DNA from: Kaiparowitsia sp041742695
GTDB lineage: Bacteria > Cyanobacteriota > Cyanobacteriia > Elainellales > Elainellaceae
Reading direction: 5' to 3'
Assembly (NCBI GenBank): GCA_041742695.1
Contig: JBGTOF010000398.1
Coordinates: 1-8,702 of the forward strand
DNA length: 8,702 nt
The notes beneath the pieces were generated by a model. The model saw only the letters and a program-made list of their open reading frames with translations. It was not told the origin of the DNA and did no database searches. Within the stretch, counting starts at the first letter, position 1, and each line of letters starts with the position of its first letter. The translations under genes were made by a program, and so were the position numbers. This document shows positions 4,623 to 8,702 of the stretch, piece after piece.

Positions 4623-6737
4623 CTAAGGAGAAGCGAGTGGCTGCAAAAACAGGCCAATGGCATTGTGCACACGGGCGGCAGATTGCGGAGCACGGTTGAG
4701 CAGGCGTCCCCCCAAATAGAGAGAAGTGGAACTGCCGCCGTCTAAATTCAGCGCGTCAGTTGCACCCAACTGCAACATGATTTGGGCAGTTTCTGCCAGG
4801 GTTGGCCCTCGTGCTCCGACTCTGCTGTGCAGGGTAACCCACAACAACCGTCCATCAGGCAATTTGCCCACGACGCTGCGGGTAGCCGCTTGTTGGTTAA
4901 AGGCTTGGGAAAACCCCTCCGCTTCACCATTTAGGACAATTTGACGATTGAGCAGTAGCAAAGGCCCCGCCCCAACTACATGGGGAAACGCATCAAAGGT
5001 GTTGGGAAGAGCAGTAGCGCGGTGTTGTAGCACTGAGCCGATGGGGAGGTGATGCAGCGACCCATACCCTGCTTGTGCGACCAACAGATATCCATCCGTT
5101 GGAATCGGATGGGGCGTTTGACCGGGGGTTCCCCCCAAACGCTGATCAACGATGCGATCGCCCATTACTGTAATGACGGTTTCGGCTTCCCCTATGGGGG
5201 TATACACCCGGCCCCATGCGGGGGTATACATGGCCAATCCATTGCCCACATAGCCACTGTTCATCGAAAAGAGGGGCACCGCCAACCCTTGTTCTGTAAG
5301 GATTTGACCTTGCAAATCGAGCCGTCCCATCTGAACATTGCCCTGATCATCCCAGGCGATCGCCCCTCGATTGAGCATAGAGCCCGAGTGCCAACTGCCA
5401 CTGTTGCGAATTGCCCCCAAAGGCAACAGATTATTGCGATTAAAGAAGCCTGCATTGATTGCGCCAATCACCTGCATCCGCTCGGCGGTGGGAATGAGGG
5501 GAGCTGTCCCTGGCATGCCGTCGGGGCTACTCCAGATGGGGCGCAGGCTTAACCCGGGCTGGCGCAAATCTAGCTCTAGCAGCGTGACGGGAAACCGCGC
5601 TGCCCCTACGGCCACATGGCGCTGCTGCCAACGAATCCCCGGAGCCCATTGAATCGATTGAGTCGGTAACAGATTAGAGCCAATATCGATCACCAATCGA
5701 TTGGGCGCAGGCAGGGTGGTAACGCGGTACGGCTGCGTTGGAGGAATCTGGAGTTGCAGCTGAGTGCGATCGCCCTGCGAGGTCACTGCCACGTTTTGCA
5801 GTCGCGCCCCAGTGCGGGGGGCAAAGGACCGCACCGCCACGGGCGATACCGCTGCGTCAAGCGTAATCGTCACCTGATCACCACGTTCCTCCACTTGCCA
5901 AGGGGTAGCCTGGGTCAAGTCAATCACAAGGCGATCGCCCCACGATTGCACCCCCTGCCGCACCGCCGTAACCTGGGACGGGGCTGTGCGAACGACAAGC
6001 CGACCCGATTCTGTACTCACTTGCCAGCCCGCACGCTGAGCCCACTCTGTGATATCTAAGAGCCTTGCTTGGGGGTTAAGAGCCGCAGGCAACACCAGCG
6101 GTGACGCATCGGGGTCAGAAAACCAGCGAATGGGCTGCTGCCCCACTACGGCTGTGTCCAACAATTCCGCCCCTAATCGCTGCACTAGGTCGTGATCTAC
6201 GACGTAGAGGCGCTGTTGCCACATCTGCCATCGGGCATTGTGCACTACACCGTTGAGCAACAACTGGGTGCCCTGTTGGTCGGGCAGATTATAGGCGATC
6301 AGTTCCCCATTGTTCGCCCCTGTGAACGTAGCGGTTGGCAAATCTGTGGGAGCGATCGCCCCCGTCTCCCCAGCAGAATTCAAAGCCTGTGCAGGCGATC
6401 GCCCCATGGACGCGTCTGTATCTGCACCTAACAGATCAGATTCTGCAGAAGCTTGCAATAAATTTTGAAACTCTTGAGGGGCGTCCGATAGCGCATTCTC
6501 AGCCGCAAGATTCTCAGCCGCAAGACTGCTGGCCCCCTCTACGGTTTTTGCATCAGATAAGGACTCTACAAGCTCTGAGGCAGATGCCGTAGTAGAATCT
6601 GTGGCGTTTATAGAGTCTCTGACATTTGTAGCCTCTGTGGCATTGCCACCTGACAAACTTACCAGCGACGCCAACAGCCCAACCCAAACGCCTCGAGGCG
6701 CACTGCGAAACCCACGAACCATAAAATCAAAACCCAT
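4623..6737 (-). CDS. Exported phosphodiester glycosidase family protein (NAGPA-like domain)
   Basis: 704 residues from the ATG at 6737; an ATG at 6722 (giving MVRGFRSAPRGVWVGLLASL...) is equally plausible, and the frame is open up to a TTG at 6770. No start has a good Shine-Dalgarno. The N-terminus is a signal peptide: basic residues, then a hydrophobic GVWVGLLASLVSLSGG, so the mature protein should be outside the plasma membrane. Residues about 35-130 are a low-complexity Ala/Ser/Thr/Glu/Asp linker. Residues about 144-251 resemble a copper-amine-oxidase-N-like stalk domain and about 264-354 an AMIN-like domain (DRLVIDLTQATPW, NRLVIDIGSN), which in other proteins bind envelope components. The C-terminal catalytic-type domain (about 379-700) shows GAINAGFF (425-432), GAGPLL (589-594), ALNLDGGSSTSLYLGG (662-677) and RVHNAIG (689-695). 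The family removes sugars linked by phosphodiester bonds; the substrate here, perhaps envelope polysaccharide, is unknown. Confidence 0.88.
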   Translation of the reverse strand: MGFDFMVRGFRSAPRGVWVGLLASLVSLSGGNATEATNVRDSINATDSTTASASELVESLSDAKTVEGASSLAAENLAAENALSDAPQEFQNLLQASAESDLLGADTDASMGRSPAQALNSAGETGAIAPTDLPTATFTGANNGELIAYNLPDQQGTQLLLNGVVHNARWQMWQQRLYVVDHDLVQRLGAELLDTAVVGQQPIRWFSDPDASPLVLPAALNPQARLLDITEWAQRAGWQVSTESGRLVVRTAPSQVTAVRQGVQSWGDRLVIDLTQATPWQVEERGDQVTITLDAAVSPVAVRSFAPRTGARLQNVAVTSQGDRTQLQLQIPPTQPYRVTTLPAPNRLVIDIGSNLLPTQSIQWAPGIRWQQRHVAVGAARFPVTLLELDLRQPGLSLRPIWSSPDGMPGTAPLIPTAERMQVIGAINAGFFNRNNLLPLGAIRNSGSWHSGSMLNRGAIAWDDQGNVQMGRLDLQGQILTEQGLAVPLFSMNSGYVGNGLAMYTPAWGRVYTPIGEAETVITVMGDRIVDQRLGGTPGQTPHPIPTDGYLLVAQAGYGSLHHLPIGSVLQHRATALPNTFDAFPHVVGAGPLLLLNRQIVLNGEAEGFSQAFNQQAATRSVVGKLPDGRLLWVTLHSRVGARGPTLAETAQIMLQLGATDALNLDGGSSTSLYLGGRLLNRAPQSAARVHNAIGLFLQPLASP
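5154..6402. repeat. Cluster of six HIP1 octamers within the glycosidase gene
   Basis: GCGATCGC occurs at 5154-5161, 5356-5363, 5766-5773, 5931-5938, 6352-6359 and 6395-6402. The other four copies in the window are at 1072-1079, 4283-4290, 7557-7564 and 8248-8255, most within the longer GGCGATCGCC. HIP1 is a known over-represented palindrome of many cyanobacterial genomes and is a taxonomic marker here, not a gene-specific signal. Confidence 0.9.
6495..6524. repeat. Exact 15-bp tandem duplication in the linker of the glycosidase gene
   Basis: ATTCTCAGCCGCAAG occurs twice head to tail (6495-6509, 6510-6524). Being a multiple of three it keeps frame and encodes the repeated pentapeptide LAAEN-LAAEN in the low-complexity linker. 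It looks like a slippage duplication in a tolerant region. Confidence 0.9.
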
Positions 6738-6845
6738 AACGTGACGATGACAACACAGGAAATTTAACAACTGCGCGCTAAGCAGACGAGGTAAGAGGTT
6801 GATTGAGAAGACCGCATCCTAAATTAATGGCAAGCCTTTTGGGTT

Positions 6846-6897
6846 GAGGGCATCCCACCTTTGTAGACCACTTGCAACCGTGAGATGCTCTCTTTTT
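6846..6897 (+). terminator. Terminator-like hairpin without an upstream gene on its strand
   Basis: GAGGGCATC (6846-6854) pairs with GATGCTCTC (6884-6892) over 9 bp with one G-U, additional CAC/GTG pairing inside (6856-6858 with 6880-6882), and is followed at once by TTTTT. The orientation is plus strand, yet the nearest gene to the left is on the minus strand. A weak promoter TTGATT (6799-6804) - 15 bp - TAAATT (6820-6825) could produce an RNA of about 65 nt ending here. Confidence 0.45.
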
Positions 6898-7044
6898 AGG
6901 TCGACAGAGGCTGCACCCAACAGCTCACAACTATCTCTACTAGGTTCCCCAATAATCACCGTCGTTGCTCCGGTTAATCTTCAAAGAATTTAGCCACATG
7001 GCAAAATAGAAGAAGAGGAACTAGCGCCGAGATATTCTGGCTAG

Positions 7045-7075
7045 ACACGTAGGTGGACTTAATCCATTGACGTGT
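7045..7075. other. Imperfect long hairpin in the intergenic region
   Basis: ACACGT (7045-7050) pairs with ACGTGT (7070-7075); inside, TGGA (7054-7057) pairs with TCCA (7063-7066) around a 5-nt loop, joined by two possible G-U pairs and one mismatch. The stem is about 12 bp. No U-run follows, so terminator activity is unlikely. Function unknown. Confidence 0.4.
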
Positions 7076-7433
7076 TCTTGCAGGGTTGGGCTCAAAGATC
7101 CAGTCCCATCCATTTAAGGCACCTAACGGGAGAGAGGGGGCCAAATCATTGGGGTCACCACATCCCTGGGCAAGTTGCGGTAGCTACTGGTTGGGGGATT
7201 GCGCTCCCCGTGCAGTTTCTAATATGATTCTGGATCTGACTTTCATACTTCACATATGTTCCTAAGTGGAACTCTGCCTCTCTGCTTTTGAGCGCGTGGT
7301 GCGGCAAACTGTGACGTATTTATCCAATCAACTTCAGTTCTCCTGCGTACAGTAGTAGTTAACTTAGATTGTTAGCCTAAAGAGGGCTTAATAGATTGGA
7401 CGTGATCTGACGCTAACCTAAGCTGAGCGGTAG

Positions 7434-7447
7434 GTATTTATTTATAC
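7434..7447 (+). promoter_or_regulatory. NtcA-binding site upstream of the glutamate synthase gene
   Basis: GTATTTATTTATAC is a perfect match to the NtcA consensus GTA-N8-TAC. NtcA is the cyanobacterial CRP-family activator that responds to 2-oxoglutarate and switches on nitrogen-assimilation genes under nitrogen limitation. The site is followed after 17 bp by TATAGT (or after 19 bp by TAGTGT), slightly shorter than the usual 20-24 bp between NtcA box and TAN3T. The downstream gene, glutamate synthase, is an expected NtcA target. Confidence 0.75.
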
Positions 7448-7464
7448 GGTTTTTCCTGAAACTG

Positions 7465-7470
7465 TATAGT
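7465..7470 (+). promoter_or_regulatory. -10 box of the NtcA-type promoter
   Basis: TATAGT matches five of six consensus bases. As in NtcA-activated promoters there is no -35 hexamer; the NtcA box takes its place. Transcription would start near 7477, leaving a leader of about 410 nt before the glutamate synthase ATG. Confidence 0.55.
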
Positions 7471-7611
7471 GTCAACTAGAGTGGTTGTTTAACAGAGGCA
7501 CCTACTGAACATCTTGGTCAACGAATTCTCTAATCGATGGATTAGCGTTGGTCAGGGCGATCGCCGTCTCTGCCTACCGGTTCTCAAAGGTAAAGACAGA
7601 AATTGAGCGTT

Positions 7612-7698
7612 ATGTCGATGACCCTTCAAAACACAGCAATTCAGGCCAGCTCAAGTAACCAGTCAGATCTAGCAGAGGCTAAACAACTGGAGGCTTAG
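7612..7698 (+). CDS. Possible 28-residue leader peptide upstream of glutamate synthase
   Basis: An ATG at 7612 opens a 28-codon frame beginning MSMTLQNTAIQASSSNQ and ending AKQLEA with TAG at 7696-7698. A GAG-type Shine-Dalgarno (TTGAGCG, 7604-7610) lies just upstream, closer than ideal. It lies within the predicted leader transcribed from the NtcA-type promoter and is in the same reading frame as the glutamate synthase gene, from which it is separated by 192 bp. The peptide is polar with no membrane segment or known motif. It may be a regulatory leader peptide or small protein, or simply a chance ORF; I do not recognise it. Confidence 0.25.
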   Translation: MSMTLQNTAIQASSSNQSDLAEAKQLEA

Positions 7699-7818
7699 AG
7701 GTTGAGTCACGACGTTGGGCAACAAAAACACAGATTTAGCAAAAAAGATTGATCGCAAAACCTGTCGGCACGGGGTAGAAAAGCTGAAATGCAGATAATG
7801 CATAAGTAGACAGCAAAC

Positions 7819-7863
7819 GTCCGACATCTAACCACGAATTCCGATCGAACGGACAAAGATCGG
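7819..7863 (+). promoter_or_regulatory. Possible pseudoknot or alternative stems just before the glutamate synthase start
   Basis: GTCCG (7819-7823) can pair with CGGAC (7850-7854), and CCGATC (7841-7846) with GATCGG (7858-7863). The pairs interleave, so they form either an H-type pseudoknot or two mutually exclusive hairpins, ending 27 nt before the ATG. It does not show the conserved core I remember for the cyanobacterial glutamine riboswitches (GGAAGUAGG-type). Role as a leader regulator is inference. Confidence 0.3.
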
Positions 7864-7890
7864 CTAGCGCAGAGTCAAGAGATGTAATGT

Positions 7891-8702
7891 ATGGGTGAAA
7901 CACGCGTGAATCAAGTCAATCAGGCCAGTCAAGCACAGGATCCGGGGTATGCAGGTCAGCGTTGGTTGGTGGAGGAGCGAGACGCATGTGGCGTTGGCTT
8001 CTTAGTCGACCAGCAAGGGCGTGCTAGCCATGATTTGGTGCAAAAGGCGCTCTCGGCCCTGAGTTGTTTGGAGCACCGCGGAGCCTGCAGTGCAGATCAA
8101 GACTCTGGCGATGGCGCTGGCCTAATGACAGCGATTCCCTGGGGGCTGCTGCAGCCCTGGCTGTCCGACCGTGGGGTTGCGTTAACAGATGCCATGCCTC
8201 ATGTTGGGTTGGGGATGCTGTTTTTGCCTCAAGATGAGGCTGCAGTGGCGATCGCCCGTGACACTGCCAGCCGCGTCTTTGCTGAGAGTGGTTTGAAGCT
8301 GCTCGGCTGGCGCACCGTACCCGTTAAGTCCTCTGTCTTGGGCATCCTCGCCCGCGAAAACCAGCCCCATATCGAGCAAGTGCTAGTGCAGTCGCCTCTC
8401 ACAGGCGATGAGCTAGAGCGCCTCTTTTACCTCGTGCGTCGTCGTATTTTGCATACGCTAGCGGCAGAGGCTGGCCAATCTGAGGCGCATCAACTCGCCG
8501 CTCAAGACTTTTACGTCTGCTCATTCTCGAACCGCACCCTGGTGTATAAGGGCATGGTGCGCTCAGCGGTGCTAGGCAGCTTTTATCTAGATTTGCAAAG
8601 CCCCGCCTATGAGAGCGTGTTCGCGATTTACCACCGCCGCTTTAGCACTAATACAATGCCTCGCTGGCCCCTGGCCCAGCCGATGCGGCTGCTGGGGCAT
8701 AA
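7891..8702 (+). CDS. gltB (glsF): Glutamate synthase large subunit, ferredoxin-dependent type, N-terminal part (cut by window edge)
   Basis: 270 codons are visible of a protein normally near 1,500 residues. It makes two glutamates from glutamine and 2-oxoglutarate, completing the GS-GOGAT cycle of ammonium assimilation. The visible part is the class II glutamine amidotransferase domain: in ERDACGVGFL, Cys33 becomes the N-terminal catalytic residue after removal of a 32-residue propeptide; then EHRGA (61-65), SGDGAGLMTAIPW (72-84), SNRTLVYKGM (213-222) and HRRFSTNTMPRWPLAQPMRLLGH (248-270). The last motif and SGDGAGLM.AIPW fit the ferredoxin-dependent type found in cyanobacteria and plastids better than the NADPH enzyme with RFSTNTFP.W. 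The ATG at 7891 is preceded by a weak AAGAGA (7877-7882); two earlier ATGs at 7882 and 7887 stop within four codons. Control by NtcA is likely from the box at 7434. The ferredoxin assignment is inferred from the N-terminus only. Confidence 0.93.
   Translation, partial: MGETRVNQVNQASQAQDPGYAGQRWLVEERDACGVGFLVDQQGRASHDLVQKALSALSCLEHRGACSADQDSGDGAGLMTAIPWGLLQPWLSDRGVALTDAMPHVGLGMLFLPQDEAAVAIARDTASRVFAESGLKLLGWRTVPVKSSVLGILARENQPHIEQVLVQSPLTGDELERLFYLVRRRILHTLAAEAGQSEAHQLAAQDFYVCSFSNRTLVYKGMVRSAVLGSFYLDLQSPAYESVFAIYHRRFSTNTMPRWPLAQPMRLLGH

Larger units (their letters stand above)
6738..7890. other. Long divergent intergenic region between the glycosidase and glutamate synthase genes
   Basis: About 1.15 kb with no long open frame on either strand. 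It contains a terminator-like hairpin (6846-6897), a second strong hairpin (7045-7075), an NtcA box with a -10 box (7434-7470), a perfect hairpin CTAATC-gatg-GATTAG (7530-7545), a HIP1 site (7557-7564), a 28-codon ORF (7612-7698) and paired segments just before the glutamate synthase start (7819-7863). The stretch 6900-7400 gave no recognisable remnant of a gene or insertion sequence. Confidence 0.6.

Noticed and set aside
5049..6592. Several plus-strand ORFs of 68-167 codons within 4726-6592
   Set aside because: All are shadows antisense to the glycosidase gene, created by its GC-rich codon use.
7194..7209. GGGGA-ttgcgc-TCCCC hairpin as a terminator
   Set aside because: Only 5 bp of stem and followed by GTGCAG, with no U-run.
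7514..7554. Direct repeat TTGGTCA (7514-7520, 7548-7554) flanking the hairpin CTAATC-gatg-GATTAG as a tiny mobile element
   Set aside because: A 7-bp repeat in an AT-mixed region is weak, there is no transposase or terminal inverted repeat, and the hairpin alone can be chance.
7480..7890. Glutamine riboswitch (glnA or Downstream-peptide type) in the glutamate synthase leader
   Set aside because: Gene context fits, but the conserved GGAAGUA core and the flanking complementary strands are not present on reading the leader.

Overview
The window is chromosomal DNA of a cyanobacterium. The evidence is direct: allophycocyanin genes apcA and apcB (phycobilisome core), a CBS-less GuaB3-type IMP dehydrogenase, an m-type thioredoxin, a ferredoxin-type glutamate synthase, a perfect NtcA box, the cyanobacterial small RNA Yfr1, and ten copies of the octamer GCGATCGC (HIP1), which is hugely over-represented in many cyanobacterial genomes. 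No transposase, phage, CRISPR, rRNA or tRNA signal was found. It reads as ordinary core-genome sequence with unusually long intergenic regions.

Layout. Minus strand, 1-642: apcA then apcB (cut by the window edge), separated by a short spacer with a hairpin. 643-1446: about 800 bp without a convincing gene, holding the divergent promoters of apcA and guaB3. Plus strand, 1447-2610: guaB3. 2701-2776: Yfr1 sRNA with its own -10 box, 5' stem-loop, the unpaired ACTCCTCACACC motif and a 3' terminator hairpin. 3134-3457: trxA. The order guaB - yfr1 - trxA is the conserved neighbourhood known for this RNA. A perfect 18-bp inverted repeat (3527-3563) separates trxA from a convergent minus-strand gene, a stand-alone cupin of the mannose-6-phosphate isomerase type II family (3586-4005). 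4006-4622 is mostly empty. Minus strand, 4623-6737: an exported, multidomain phosphodiester glycosidase (NAGPA-like) protein. 6738-7890: a 1.15-kb gap with a terminator-like hairpin of unknown parentage, an NtcA-type promoter, a 28-codon ORF and structured leader sequence. Plus strand, 7891 to the end: the N-terminal 270 residues of ferredoxin-dependent glutamate synthase, cut by the window edge.

The genes form separate transcription units and not a single pathway: light harvesting (apc), purine synthesis (guaB3), redox control (trxA), sugar or cell-envelope metabolism (cupin, glycosidase) and nitrogen assimilation (glutamate synthase). The most interesting material is non-coding: Yfr1, the NtcA-driven roughly 410-nt glutamate synthase leader with a possible short peptide and pseudoknot, and a candidate orphan sRNA at about 6833-6897. 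I see no evidence of a wholly new multi-gene system.
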